A stretch of 64,000 bases of DNA from Microbacterium sp. MM2322 (GCF_964186585.1 NZ_OZ075067.1:744001-808000), one strand, 5' to 3'; positions 37,423 through 45,759 are shown, counted from the first letter of the stretch. Notes: generated from the sequence alone by a model not told the origin. Program-made: numbers and translations.

Positions 37423-39035
37423 ACGCCAGCCCCGACCTGCTCATCATCGGCGGCGGCACGAGCGGTGTCGCCGCCGCCCTCACGGCGCTCCGCCTCGGCC
37501 TCCGCGTCGTGATGACCGAGGAGACCGACTGGCTCGGCGGCCAGCTGACGGCGCAAGCCGTGCCCCCGGACGAGAACTCCTGGATCGAGACGGCCGACGC
37601 GCCGCCCGGCTACGCCGAGTTCCGCGGCCGTGTCCGTGACTATTACCGGCGCAACTATCCCCTGACCGCCGCAGCCGCGTCGAACCCCCGCCTCGATCCC
37701 GGCATCGGCATCGTCAGCCGCATGTGCCACGAGCCCCGAGTCGCCGCCGCGGTCATCGACGAGATGGTCGCGCCCTGGCTCACCTCCGGTCGACTCGAGG
37801 TTCTGCGCGAGCATCGTCCCGTCCACGTGGAGGTCGAGGGAGACCGTATCCGATCGGTCACCGTGCGCGGACCGCGCGGAGACCGCGAACTGAGCGCTCC
37901 GTTCGTCGTCGACGCGACGGAGCTCGGTGAGATCGTCGGGTGGGAAGACATCGAACACACCATCGGCGCCGAAGGCCAGCGCGACACCGGGGAGCTCCAC
38001 GCCCCGGCCGAGGCGAACCCGCTCGACCAGCAGGCCGTGTCGTGGTGCTTCGCGCTCGAACACCGGCCGGGCGAAGATCACACGGGCGACAAACCGGCCC
38101 GGTACGACCACTGGCGCTCGCACGTCGACCCGTTCTGGCCCGGGCCGCAGCTGTCGTGGGTCGACGTCGAGCCCATCGGACTCCGGGTGCGCACCCGTCC
38201 GATCTTCCAGGTGCAGCCGACGCCGGACGCCCCGTTCGACCTGTGGCGCTTCCGCCGAGTCGTCGCCGCAGAGAACTTCCGCGAGGGCACGATCGACTCC
38301 GACGTGTCGCTGGTCAACTGGCCGCAGATCGACTACTGGGAGGCGCCGATCCTCGGTGTGACGGCGGATGCCGCGGCTCAGGCGCTCCGAGCGAGCAAAG
38401 AGCTCTCGGCATCCTTCCTCTACTGGATGCAGACCGAGGCGCCCCGGGAAGACGGCGGCCACGGGTACCCGGGACTGCGCCTCCGGGGCGACGTCACGGG
38501 CACCGACGACGGATATGCCAAATCGGTCTACGTCCGGGAGTCCCGACGCGCGTTGACCGAGTTCCGCGTGCTCGAGCAGCATGTCGGCGTCGAGGCGCGC
38601 GGAGCGGGCGTGGGCAGCGAACTCTTCCGCGACAGCGTCGGCCTCGGGCACTACCGCATCGATCTGCACCCGAGCACAGCAGGGCGCACCTACGTGGACA
38701 TCGAGTCCTACCCGTTCCAGATCCCGCTCGGAGCGCTCCTGCCGGTCCGAATCGACAACCTCTTGCCGGCGGGCAAGAACATCGGCACGACGCACATCAC
38801 CAACGGCTGCTACCGGCTGCACCCCGTCGAGTGGAGCATCGGCGAAGCGGTGGGAGCCCTCGCGGCGTTCGCCTCCGAGCGGCGGATCCCGCCGCGTGCC
38901 GTGCGTGCGGATGCGACGCTCCTCGAGGACTACCAGCGTCTGCTCGGCACCACCCTCGGGATCAGCCTCCGCTGGCCGGAGGAGGTGCGTACGCACCATT
39001 GGGTGCCCGAGCCTCCGAAGGCTCGGGTGTCCTGA
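37419..39035 (+). CDS. FAD-dependent oxidoreductase (FAD_oxidored type)
   Basis: The GTG at 37419 overlaps the regulator stop by 4 nt. The 538-residue product has an N-terminal Rossmann motif (LLIIGGGTSGVAAAL) and TDWLGGQLTAQAVPPDEN, the pattern of the FAD_oxidored proteins that are often labelled xanthan lyase-like and found in bacterial glycan-use clusters. The C-terminal LLPAGKNIGTTHITNGCYRL is the second FAD-binding region. It has no signal peptide, so it acts on an imported product. The reaction is unknown; oxidation of a sugar or sugar-derived compound is plausible from context. Confidence 0.82.
   Translation: MNASPDLLIIGGGTSGVAAALTALRLGLRVVMTEETDWLGGQLTAQAVPPDENSWIETADAPPGYAEFRGRVRDYYRRNYPLTAAAASNPRLDPGIGIVSRMCHEPRVAAAVIDEMVAPWLTSGRLEVLREHRPVHVEVEGDRIRSVTVRGPRGDRELSAPFVVDATELGEIVGWEDIEHTIGAEGQRDTGELHAPAEANPLDQQAVSWCFALEHRPGEDHTGDKPARYDHWRSHVDPFWPGPQLSWVDVEPIGLRVRTRPIFQVQPTPDAPFDLWRFRRVVAAENFREGTIDSDVSLVNWPQIDYWEAPILGVTADAAAQALRASKELSASFLYWMQTEAPREDGGHGYPGLRLRGDVTGTDDGYAKSVYVRESRRALTEFRVLEQHVGVEARGAGVGSELFRDSVGLGHYRIDLHPSTAGRTYVDIESYPFQIPLGALLPVRIDNLLPAGKNIGTTHITNGCYRLHPVEWSIGEAVGALAAFASERRIPPRAVRADATLLEDYQRLLGTTLGISLRWPEEVRTHHWVPEPPKARVS
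39006..39027 (+). terminator. Hairpin at the end of the FAD oxidoreductase gene
   Basis: Nine-bp arms 39006-39014 and 39019-39027 pair perfectly around CCGA, within the last codons of the gene. No T-run follows, so its role as a terminator is uncertain. Confidence 0.35.
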
Positions 39036-39122
39036 GCCGCACAGACGCGGCGCGACCTCCCGGCAACGGTGCCGGGATGCCGGCGGCGACGAGGCCGTCG
39101 ACGGATCGGAAAGGGAACCACC

Positions 39123-40622
39123 ATGACACGATCTCCGTTGCTCATCCGCCGCGCGCGGGCCACGGCCGGCGCCATCGCCGCAGCGCTGCTCCTCGCGCTC
39201 GGCGCGCCTGCCGTCGCTTCCGCGACCGCACCGCCCCCGGGAGGCGGGGGAGAGGCATCCGCCGCAGCCGCGCCGCTTCCCGCGCTGCAGGTGCAGGGCA
39301 ATCAGGTGCTCGACGCGACGGGGGCACCCGCGGACCTCCGCGGCGTCTCGGTGCTCGCGCCCGAGCAGAACGACCTCTGCGAGTACTGCAACATCAAGCC
39401 GACGTCGGAGCTCATCGACATCGCGAAGGCGTGGAACACGCGTGCGCTGCGACTGCCCGCGACCGAGATCGGCGCGACGACGGACCTCGCCGCGTACGAC
39501 GCCGAGTACATCGCTCCGTACGTCGCCCAGGCCACCGACCTCGGGATGTACGTGATCGTCGATCTGCACCTCGTGCGCAACTACGGGGATGCCGCCGGGG
39601 CCGTCCCGCGCTCGACGGTCGAACGCTTCTGGGACTACATCGCGCCCCGGTACGGTGCGAACCCGAACGTGATCTTCGAGGTCTTCAACGAGCCGATCAA
39701 CCCGGCGAACTGGAACACGTGGAAGGACTACATCCAGCCCGTCGTGGATGGCATCCGCGAAACCGCTCCCGACACGCTGCTGCTCATGGGGTCGCCGCAG
39801 TGGAGCACGATGCTGAACGGCGCCCTGACCAATCCGATCGACGACGACAACACGGCGTACGTCTACCACCTGTACCCGAACCAGGGCGCGCCGACGGCGG
39901 CGCTCCTCGACGGCAAGTTCGGCGACGCCGCCGAGCAACTTCCGGTCGTGATCACGGAGTTCGGCTGGAATCCGCCCGGCGAGTTCTCCGACTCGATCAC
40001 CGCGGGCACGACGACGAACTGGGGCGTTCCGTTCCGCGCATACATGGACGCGCGACCGTGGATCAACTGGCAGGCCTGGATCCTCGACAACTTCTGGAAG
40101 CCGCAGATGTTCGACTACGACTGGAACGTCCTCGGCGGCGAGCACCAGGGGCAGTTCATCAAGGATTGGCTCGCGGGGGAGCCGAGCGTCTCACCGTGCG
40201 CGACGCACGAGGCGGTCGGCGCGGGCGTGACGGTCTCGTCCACCTACAGCGCGGCCTACGACGGGGGCAACCTCGTGGACGGCGACTGCTCCGACGCCGG
40301 CCGCTGGCTGTCGGCCGTCGGCGACGCGACGCCGACGGCGAGCGTGACCCTCGCGGCACCGGTCGACGTGACCTCCGTCGGGGTCTACAGCGGCTTCGGC
40401 GCCGGCACCGGCACGGTTCTCGTGGACTTCACCCTCGAGGTGCACACGGATGCCGGGTGGCAGCAGGCGGCATCCATCACCGGCAACACGCAGGCGGCCC
40501 GCGAGGTGCCGGTCGGGGTAGCGGGAGTCGACCAGGTGAGGCTGGTCGTCACGAACCCGTCGGCCTCGACGACCGAACCGAAGATCGCGCGCGTGTACGA
40601 ACTCGCCGTCCACTCCGGCTGA
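39123..40622 (+). CDS. Secreted GH5-type glycosidase with C-terminal discoidin-like domain
   Basis: The 499-residue product starts with a basic region, a hydrophobic core and an Ala-rich cleavage region (LALGAPAVASA), so it is secreted. Residues about 55-355 form a glycoside hydrolase family 5/clan A barrel: EVFNEPINPANW contains the acid/base Glu and VITEFGW the nucleophile. A C-terminal region of about 130 residues resembles an F5/8C (CBM32-like) carbohydrate-binding fold. GH5 enzymes cut beta-glucans, mannans and related polymers. An 87-nt gap with another small hairpin separates it from the cluster, but it is probably functionally linked: it would release oligosaccharides that the ABC importer takes up. 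Confidence 0.87.
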   Translation: MTRSPLLIRRARATAGAIAAALLLALGAPAVASATAPPPGGGGEASAAAAPLPALQVQGNQVLDATGAPADLRGVSVLAPEQNDLCEYCNIKPTSELIDIAKAWNTRALRLPATEIGATTDLAAYDAEYIAPYVAQATDLGMYVIVDLHLVRNYGDAAGAVPRSTVERFWDYIAPRYGANPNVIFEVFNEPINPANWNTWKDYIQPVVDGIRETAPDTLLLMGSPQWSTMLNGALTNPIDDDNTAYVYHLYPNQGAPTAALLDGKFGDAAEQLPVVITEFGWNPPGEFSDSITAGTTTNWGVPFRAYMDARPWINWQAWILDNFWKPQMFDYDWNVLGGEHQGQFIKDWLAGEPSVSPCATHEAVGAGVTVSSTYSAAYDGGNLVDGDCSDAGRWLSAVGDATPTASVTLAAPVDVTSVGVYSGFGAGTGTVLVDFTLEVHTDAGWQQAASITGNTQAAREVPVGVAGVDQVRLVVTNPSASTTEPKIARVYELAVHSG

Positions 40623-40647
40623 GCGGGGGAAGCGCCCCGGCGGCGAC

Positions 40648-41133
40648 CTATGTGGTGAGGTCGCCGTCGGGTCGTGACCCGGCGACGAGGGCGTGCAGCA
40701 GGTGCGCGAGGTTCTCGATGTCCTCGACGCGCCAGTCGCTGAGTGCGTCAAGGAGGGCGCCCTCCTGCGGGCCGCGGGCGTCCGCGAGACGTTCGCGGCC
40801 GTGCTCGGTCGCGGTCAGCAGGCTCGAACGGCCGTCGTGCGGATCGGGTGTCCGCTCGATGAGACCCATGTCGGTGAGCTCGCGGACGGTGCGGCTCAGC
40901 TGCCCCTTGTCGAGGATGAGCATCTCCGCCAGCGCGGACTGCGTGACCGGCTCGTGCCGCACGATCGTCGTGAACACCTTGTAGGCGCCGGGCAGCATGC
41001 CGGGACTCACCCGGTTGGCGTTCTCGGTGATCCGCCGCCGGAAGAGTGCGATCAGGTCGCTGAACTCGCCCTCGAGGGCGCGCACCGCAGCGGTGCGCGC
41101 CTCTCGATCGGACTGTGTCGACATCTCAGCCAT
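40648..41133 (-). CDS. MarR-family regulator
   Basis: The 161-residue product has the MarR winged helix: VTQSALAEMLILDKGQLSRTVRELTDMGLIER, followed by DPHDGRSSLLTATEHG (the wing with the conserved Asp-Arg-Arg-type salt bridge region, here DGRS). MarR proteins are dimeric repressors released by phenolic compounds or drugs. It is the second gene of an operon with an MFS exporter, 1 nt after the latter's stop. Two palindromes at that operon's promoter are its likely targets. An ATG three codons inside (41124) is also possible. Confidence 0.92.
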   Translation of the reverse strand: MAEMSTQSDREARTAAVRALEGEFSDLIALFRRRITENANRVSPGMLPGAYKVFTTIVRHEPVTQSALAEMLILDKGQLSRTVRELTDMGLIERTPDPHDGRSSLLTATEHGRERLADARGPQEGALLDALSDWRVEDIENLAHLLHALVAGSRPDGDLTT

Positions 41134-41134
41134 G

Positions 41135-42811
41135 TTATCGGCGCGCCGGCGCCTCAGCCTCGACGTCGGACGTGCCGGAGGTGACGACCGGCACGGTTCC
41201 GGTGGCGGTCAGGGAATCCATGCCTGCGGGAACCGACACGGTGGCGAGGTCCGCCTCCGACGCGTTGCGACGCTCGGTGGTCGTCATCGTGCTCAGCGAA
41301 CGGTTCGGCAGGAAGATGACCGCGATGATGCTGAGGATGCCGAAGGGCACCGCGATGAGGAATGCGGACGAGATGCCCTGCGCGTAGATGTCCTCGACGA
41401 TCACGCGGAGCGGCTCGGGCATCGCCGACACCTTCGGCAGGGTGCCCGAGGTCAGCTGCTTCGCCCACGAGGCGCCTTCTGCGCCGAGTGAGCCGAGGAC
41501 GGTCCCGATGCGTGCCTGCGCGTCGCCGAACAGGTCCGCGACTCGCGTGCCGAGGGCGGCGCCCATGAGCGAGACGCCGACGGTGCCGCCGAGGCTCCGG
41601 AAGAACGTGACACCCGAGCTGGCGACGCCGATCTCGCTCGGCTTGGCGCTGTTCTGGACCGCCAGCACGAGGTTCTGCATCGTCATCCCGACGCCTGCTC
41701 CGAGCAGGAACATGTAGACCGAGACGAGGAAGAAGTCGGTGTCGTAGTGGATCGTCGACAGGAGTGCTGCGCCCGCGGTGAGCAGCAGGCTTCCGACGAC
41801 GAGGTACGGCTTCCAGTGCCCGTAGCGGGTGATGAGAGCGCCGACGCCGACGGACGAGAGCAGCAGGCCCGCGATCATCGGGATCGTCATCAGGCCGGCT
41901 TCGGTCGGGGTCGCGCCTCGCGCCATCTGCATGTACTGACCGAGGAAGACGGAAGCCCCGAACATGGCGATACCGGTGGCGATCGAGGCGATCACCGCGA
42001 GGGTGAACGTGCGGTCCCGGAAGAGGGTCAGCGGCACGAGGGGCTCCGCGGTGCGGAACTCGACGACGACGAAGAGCAGAGCGGCGAGGATCGCGCCGCC
42101 CACCATGAGCATGGTCTCCGTGCCCCACCAGTCGAAGCTGCGACCGGCGTTGGTGACCCAGATCAGCAGGAGCGACACCGCGGTCGAGAGGAGCACGATG
42201 CCGAGGTAGTCGATCTTCGCGCGACGTGTCGACGGGGCGGATGCCGGGATCGTCCGCTGCACCATGACCAGGGCGAGCACGGCGACGGGGAGCGAGACGA
42301 AGAAGTTCCAGCGCCATCCGAATCCGTCGGTGATGACACCACCGAGGAGCGGGCCGCCGACGGTGGCGACGGCCATGACGGCGCCGAACAGGCCCATGTA
42401 GCGCCCGCGCTCGCGGGGGCTGATGATGTCGGCCATGAGCACCTGGCTCAGTGCGGCGAGACCGCCGGCGCCGATGCCCTGCACGGCACGGAAGGCGATG
42501 AGGGTGGTCGTGTCCTGTGCGAAGCCGGCGGCGGCGGTGGCGAGGACGAAGATCACGAGGGCGATCTGGTACAGCGTCTTGCGACCCATCAGATCGGACA
42601 GCTTGCCCCAGATCGGGGTGGAGATCGCGGTGGTGAGGAGGGTGGCGGTGACGACCCAGGTGTACGCGCCCTGGTCGCCCTTCAGGTCGTGGATGATCAC
42701 CGGGAGCGAGGTCGACACGACGGTCGAGGCGATCATCGACACGAACATGCCGAGGAGGAGGCCCGAGAGGGGGGCCAGCACCCGATTTCGGGTCGGAGCG
42801 GTGGTGGTCAT
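41135..42811 (-). CDS. MFS drug exporter, DHA2 type (14 helices)
   Basis: The start ATG at 42811 has GGAGAAG upstream; the longer frame to 42886 runs back over the promoter and is rejected. The 558-residue product has about 14 membrane segments. Motif A is GKLSDLMGRKT, and motif C for drug/proton antiport is VATVGGPLLGGVI followed by DGFGWRWNF. This is the EmrB/QacA group, which exports toxic hydrophobic compounds. It is co-transcribed with a MarR repressor gene, with an excellent promoter covered by palindromes, so expression is likely to be drug-inducible. Confidence 0.93.
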   Translation of the reverse strand: MTTTAPTRNRVLAPLSGLLLGMFVSMIASTVVSTSLPVIIHDLKGDQGAYTWVVTATLLTTAISTPIWGKLSDLMGRKTLYQIALVIFVLATAAAGFAQDTTTLIAFRAVQGIGAGGLAALSQVLMADIISPRERGRYMGLFGAVMAVATVGGPLLGGVITDGFGWRWNFFVSLPVAVLALVMVQRTIPASAPSTRRAKIDYLGIVLLSTAVSLLLIWVTNAGRSFDWWGTETMLMVGGAILAALLFVVVEFRTAEPLVPLTLFRDRTFTLAVIASIATGIAMFGASVFLGQYMQMARGATPTEAGLMTIPMIAGLLLSSVGVGALITRYGHWKPYLVVGSLLLTAGAALLSTIHYDTDFFLVSVYMFLLGAGVGMTMQNLVLAVQNSAKPSEIGVASSGVTFFRSLGGTVGVSLMGAALGTRVADLFGDAQARIGTVLGSLGAEGASWAKQLTSGTLPKVSAMPEPLRVIVEDIYAQGISSAFLIAVPFGILSIIAVIFLPNRSLSTMTTTERRNASEADLATVSVPAGMDSLTATGTVPVVTSGTSDVEAEAPARR

Positions 42812-42827
42812 GTACTTCTCCAGATGG

Positions 42828-42841
42828 TTGACGCACGTCAA
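42828..42841. promoter_or_regulatory. MarR operator 1
   Basis: TTGACGCACGTCAA has perfect 6-bp inverted arms around CA. It lies 16 bp upstream of the MFS start codon, just after the expected transcription start. Confidence 0.65.
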
Positions 42842-42857
42842 ATATTGAGTGAGGTCA

Positions 42858-42886
42858 ACTATATGCAGATGTTTGATGCGTGTCAA
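42858..42886 (-). promoter_or_regulatory. MFS-marR promoter with MarR operator 2
   Basis: On the minus strand the -35 is TTGACA (42881-42886), the -10 is TATAGT (42858-42863), and the spacer is 17 nt. TTGATGCGTGTCAA at 42873-42886 is a near-copy of the other palindrome and covers the -35. Binding there would block RNA polymerase. Confidence 0.75.
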
Positions 42887-42946
42887 CTATCGGTGCTTCC
42901 GGCACGCGGGTGAACCCGGGCGCGACCCGGGGCGACGATGCGCGAT

Positions 42947-43624
42947 TCAGTCGGCGAGAGCGAGCGCGCGGAAGATGTCGCGCTCGCGCAGCTGCTCGCG
43001 ACGGCTGACCGGCGCGGCTTCTTCGCGCCGCGGAGGCGGGTTGCCGGTCGTCCGGTGGTAGAGCTCGTCGATCAGCGAGGTCGCGAGGCGGACCAGCGAG
43101 CCGATCTCGGTTTCGTCGCGGTCGATCCAGGCGCAGCGTGGTTCGTCGCGGAGCGGAACGAAGTCCTGGTGCTCTTCCCAGACGACGAGCGTCCGTTCGG
43201 CGCCGAGGACGTGCTGCTGCCACCACACCTGGCGCATGTAGGTCCGGGGGATCGACTTCCAGGTCTTGTTGGTCGTCTTGATCTCGGCGAGGATCACTCG
43301 GCCCGCGGCATCCACCATGATCCCGTCGGGGGTCGCGAGGTGACGCTTCTCGACCTCGGCATGGAACAGGGCCGACGACGGAAGGATGCCGTGGGTCGCC
43401 GCAACCCACGCGGCGATCTCGGGCTCGCGACGCCGGCCGTGGTCGGTGTAGGCGTTGCCGCTGAAGCCCGACCCGTTGAGCTTGGCTTCGGCCGCCCGGG
43501 CGATGGCCCGCTCGCTCGTGAGCGACGCGACATCCGTGGCGGTGATCCCCCGCGACCGCGCCCGCATCCACGCGACCCGGTCGCGGGAGTCCGCGACGAT
43601 CCGGGCAGCGAGTTCGGGGGTCAC
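42947..43624 (-). CDS. YqaJ-type (lambda exonuclease family) nuclease
   Basis: The 225-residue product starts at a GTG 6 nt after TAGGAT, leaderless in style. It has the YqaJ/lambda-exonuclease pattern: SRGITATDVASL near the N-terminus, then GIMVDAAGRVILAEIKTT, which supplies the catalytic Asp and the Glu-x-Lys of the PD-(D/E)xK fold, followed by QVWWQQHVLGAE. Family members digest one DNA strand for recombination in phages; chromosomal orphans are common in actinobacteria. No recombinase or phage gene is adjacent. It may be a phage relic or a housekeeping repair nuclease; the sequence does not decide. Confidence 0.85.
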   Translation of the reverse strand: MTPELAARIVADSRDRVAWMRARSRGITATDVASLTSERAIARAAEAKLNGSGFSGNAYTDHGRRREPEIAAWVAATHGILPSSALFHAEVEKRHLATPDGIMVDAAGRVILAEIKTTNKTWKSIPRTYMRQVWWQQHVLGAERTLVVWEEHQDFVPLRDEPRCAWIDRDETEIGSLVRLATSLIDELYHRTTGNPPPRREEAAPVSRREQLRERDIFRALALAD

Positions 43625-43636
43625 CCGACGATCCTA
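43625..43636 (-). promoter_or_regulatory. -10 box and leaderless start of YqaJ-like gene
   Basis: On the minus strand TAGGAT (43631-43636) is followed by 6 nt and the GTG at 43624. No ribosome binding site or -35 is visible. Confidence 0.45.
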
Positions 43637-43718
43637 AGTCGCCCCTCCCGCACGCCCGCCCCGACCCGCCGCGCGGCCACACCCCCGGTCTAAGCGCCCT
43701 GTCTCTCTTCCGGTCGTG

Positions 43719-43788
43719 ATCATGTCCTCTCGTCGAGATCACCCGCTGCGCACGTGCGCGGGATGTGATCTCGACGAGAGGACATGAT
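43719..43788. repeat. 70-bp palindromic element, copy 1
   Basis: Arms 43719-43742 and 43765-43788 are perfectly complementary over 24 bp. The 22-bp centre contains a second palindrome, GCGCACGTGCGC. The right arm and about 15 bp beyond it match copy 2 at 44913-44996, so the two belong to one family. There is no T-run. It lies between divergent genes, so it is not a simple terminator. Confidence 0.8.
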
Positions 43789-43892
43789 GTGGGCGGGCAG
43801 ACGATTCCTCCCCAGCGTCGTCAACGGACCGCGAGGGCACGGGGTGTCGGCATCCCCTCATCAGAGCGGATGCCACCGGTGACCCTCGTGGC

Positions 43893-44876
43893 ATGGAACG
43901 CCACATTTCGTACCCGCAGGCAGCTGCGCTCGTTGACTCGCGTTCGACTCTGCTGGACGCGGGGTGGACGTCTCGAGGCATCACGGAAGCGGTCGCGCAC
44001 GGACATTTGATCCGGATCCAGCGCAACCGCTATGTCGCGGCCGTGGATACGTCGGACCTCTGGCCCGAGAGTCATCATCGTGTCGAAGTCGCCGCCGCTG
44101 TCGCAGAGATGCGAGGAGGTTCAGGCGTGGTCTCCTACGAGTCCGCCGCGGTCCTGTGGGACTTGCCGCTCTATCAGCGCCGGCCGGACGCGGTCCACAT
44201 CAGCATGCCGGGCGATGCGCGAATGTCGAGTCGGTTGCGGGTGAGACGTCACGCCGACCGGCTGGTGGAGGCAGACATCGACGAGCTGCACGGCGTCCCC
44301 TGCACGAGCCTCGAACGCACGATCTGGGACGTCGCGCGTTCGCTTCCTCCTGAGGCGGCCGTCGCCGCGGTGGATGCTGCGCTCCGACAGATCGCGCTGA
44401 GTCCGAGACGCGGCGCGGCGCATGCTGAGCAGACGCGCCAGCGGGTGCTCGACCGATGCGCCACGGCTCGGGGCGTCCGTGGCATCCGGCAGGCCGCTCG
44501 TGTCGTCGCGTTCGCGGATCACCGAGCGGAGCTGCCGGGCGAGAGCGTCAGTCGGTTCAGGCTGCGTCAGCTCGGATTCGAGCGGGTTGATCTGCAGGTG
44601 CCCGTGCCGGGATCGGACGGCCGCGAGTTCCGCATCGATCTGGAGCTCGAGGATGTCGGCGTGTTCGTCGAGTTCGACGGCTCCGCGAAGTATCGCGACG
44701 AGGCGATGCGAAGCGGGCGCTCGCTCGATGACGTCCTTCTCGCTGAGAAGCATCGCGAAGACTGGATCAGAGGCGTCACCGGCAAGCGGCTCGTGCGCGT
44801 CGCCTCGGAGCACATCTCATCTCCCGCCGCGCTCCGTGCACGTCTCAGCGCCTTTGGCATCCCGATGCCTCGCTGA
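43893..44876 (+). CDS. AbiEi/DUF559-like protein with PD-(D/E)xK-type C-terminus
   Basis: The 327-residue product has an N-terminal winged-helix region like that of AbiEi antitoxin-type proteins (LLDAGWTSRGITEAVAHGHLIRIQRNRYV), a middle segment with SYESAAVLWDLPL, and a C-terminal domain of the DUF559/Vsr-like endonuclease fold. In the latter, FRIDLELEDVGVFVEFDG carries Asp and Glu and a Lys occurs in AEKHREDWIR. Such proteins are abundant in Microbacteriaceae and usually stand alone, without the AbiEii toxin. None is present here. The gene is flanked by two related palindromic elements, which suggests it can move or is part of a small unit. No convincing ribosome binding site precedes the ATG. 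Confidence 0.7.
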   Translation: MERHISYPQAAALVDSRSTLLDAGWTSRGITEAVAHGHLIRIQRNRYVAAVDTSDLWPESHHRVEVAAAVAEMRGGSGVVSYESAAVLWDLPLYQRRPDAVHISMPGDARMSSRLRVRRHADRLVEADIDELHGVPCTSLERTIWDVARSLPPEAAVAAVDAALRQIALSPRRGAAHAEQTRQRVLDRCATARGVRGIRQAARVVAFADHRAELPGESVSRFRLRQLGFERVDLQVPVPGSDGREFRIDLELEDVGVFVEFDGSAKYRDEAMRSGRSLDDVLLAEKHREDWIRGVTGKRLVRVASEHISSPAALRARLSAFGIPMPR

Positions 44877-45028
44877 CGATGCTCGTTACGCCGCGCGCAA
44901 TCGCATGACGGCTGTCCACATCATGGCCTCTCGCCGACATCACACGTCCCGCGCGCCGAAAGCATGTGCATTCGGCGAGAGCACATGATGTGGACAAGCA
45001 GCCCCGGCGACCCCGCGGATGCCGGGAT
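44877..45028. other. Intergenic region between AbiEi-like gene and rplJ promoter
   Basis: These bases hold palindromic copy 2 (44913-44996) and no gene. Together with the leader they make the 394-bp gap before rplJ. Confidence 0.6.
44913..44996. repeat. 84-bp palindromic element, copy 2
   Basis: Arms 44913-44937 and 44972-44996 are complementary over 25 bp with two mismatches. The inner part holds a smaller hairpin, CGCCGAA with TTCGGCG. The right arm matches copy 1 (ACATGATGTGG followed by GCAG). It lies 36 bp after the AbiEi-like gene and 32 bp before the rplJ promoter. Confidence 0.8.
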
Positions 45029-45057
45029 TTGGCGCGCCGGGCGGCGGCACGTACACT
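45029..45057 (+). promoter_or_regulatory. rplJL promoter
   Basis: TTGGCG at 45029-45034 and TACACT at 45052-45057 are spaced by 17 nt. Transcription should begin near 45064, giving a leader of about 205 nt before rplJ. Confidence 0.7.
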
Positions 45058-45063
45058 GGGGCA

Positions 45064-45201
45064 CAAGCCAAAGACCGTCGGTTATCGGCGTGCGTCCGCG
45101 CACACGATCGAAGCTCTGCATCGCAGGGGCCCACGCAGGTGTACGACAGACTTCCGGGAAACCGGGCCCAAAGCTCCGTGCGCTTGCGCCGGAGCTTTTT
45201 T
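45064..45201 (+). ncRNA. rplJL leader (L10 leader-type) with attenuator
   Basis: The untranslated leader is long and ends with a strong intrinsic terminator at 45170-45201, before the rplJ ribosome binding site. L10 leaders in many bacteria bind the L10-L12 complex and repress or attenuate the operon. The position and the terminator fit that role; I cannot fold the L10-binding kink-turn with certainty. Confidence 0.55.
45170..45201 (+). terminator. Attenuator hairpin before rplJ
   Basis: AAGCTCCG at 45171-45178 pairs with CGGAGCTT at 45190-45197, the inner bases GCGC/GCGC extend the stem, and six T follow. This is a clear intrinsic terminator about 70 nt upstream of the rplJ start codon. Confidence 0.85.
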
Positions 45202-45270
45202 CATGCAGCCCGACCGTCGAGGTCGATGTCCCGCTGCCGCGGGACGTCTCGTACACATCAAGGAGTGACC

Positions 45271-45759
45271 ATGGCGCAGAAGGATGCATCGGTCGCCGAG
45301 CTCACGAAGCACTTCGAGGACTCGAACGCCGTCTTGCTGACCGAGTACCGCGGTCTGACGGTTGCCCAGCTCAAGCAGCTGCGCAACGACATCCGTCAGG
45401 ACGCGCAGTACGCCGTGGTGAAGAACACGCTGACCAAGATCGCCGCGAACAACGCGGGGATCACGGCTCTGGACGAGGACCTCAAGGGTCCCTCGGCCGT
45501 TGCTTTCGTGCACGGTGACTTCGTCGCCACTGCCAAGGCTCTTCGTGACTTCGCCAAGGCCAACCCGCTTCTGGTGATCAAGGGCGGCATCTTCGAGGGC
45601 AACGCCCTCACTGCCGACGAGGTCAACAAGTACGCCTCGCTCGAGAGCCGTGAGGTTCTGCTGGCGAAGGCTGCGGGCATGATGAAGGCGACGATGGGCA
45701 AGGCTGCCGCCACCATCGACGCGCTTCGCGAAAAGCTGGAGACCGCTGACGCCGCGTAA
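45271..45759 (+). CDS. rplJ: 50S ribosomal protein L10
   Basis: The 162-residue product has the L10 rRNA-binding N-terminal domain ([30 protein letters not shown]) and a C-terminal helix that binds L7/L12 dimers. It anchors the stalk on the ribosome. AAGGAG precedes the ATG at 45271. Expression is probably controlled by the attenuator upstream. rplL follows after 50 nt. Confidence 0.98.
   Translation: MAQKDASVAELTKHFEDSNAVLLTEYRGLTVAQLKQLRNDIRQDAQYAVVKNTLTKIAANNAGITALDEDLKGPSAVAFVHGDFVATAKALRDFAKANPLLVIKGGIFEGNALTADEVNKYASLESREVLLAKAAGMMKATMGKAAATIDALREKLETADAA

Noticed and set aside
37068..40145. Minus-strand open frame of 1025 codons
   Set aside because: It is antisense to the FAD oxidoreductase and GH5 genes, which have clear motifs; the frame is a composition artefact.
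42812..42886. N-terminal extension of the MFS exporter
   Set aside because: The extra 25 codons run over the promoter and both operators; the ATG at 42811 has a proper ribosome binding site.
43719..44996. Insertion sequence bounded by inverted repeats
   Set aside because: The two elements are each self-palindromic and in the same orientation, not a pair of terminal inverted repeats, and no transposase is present.
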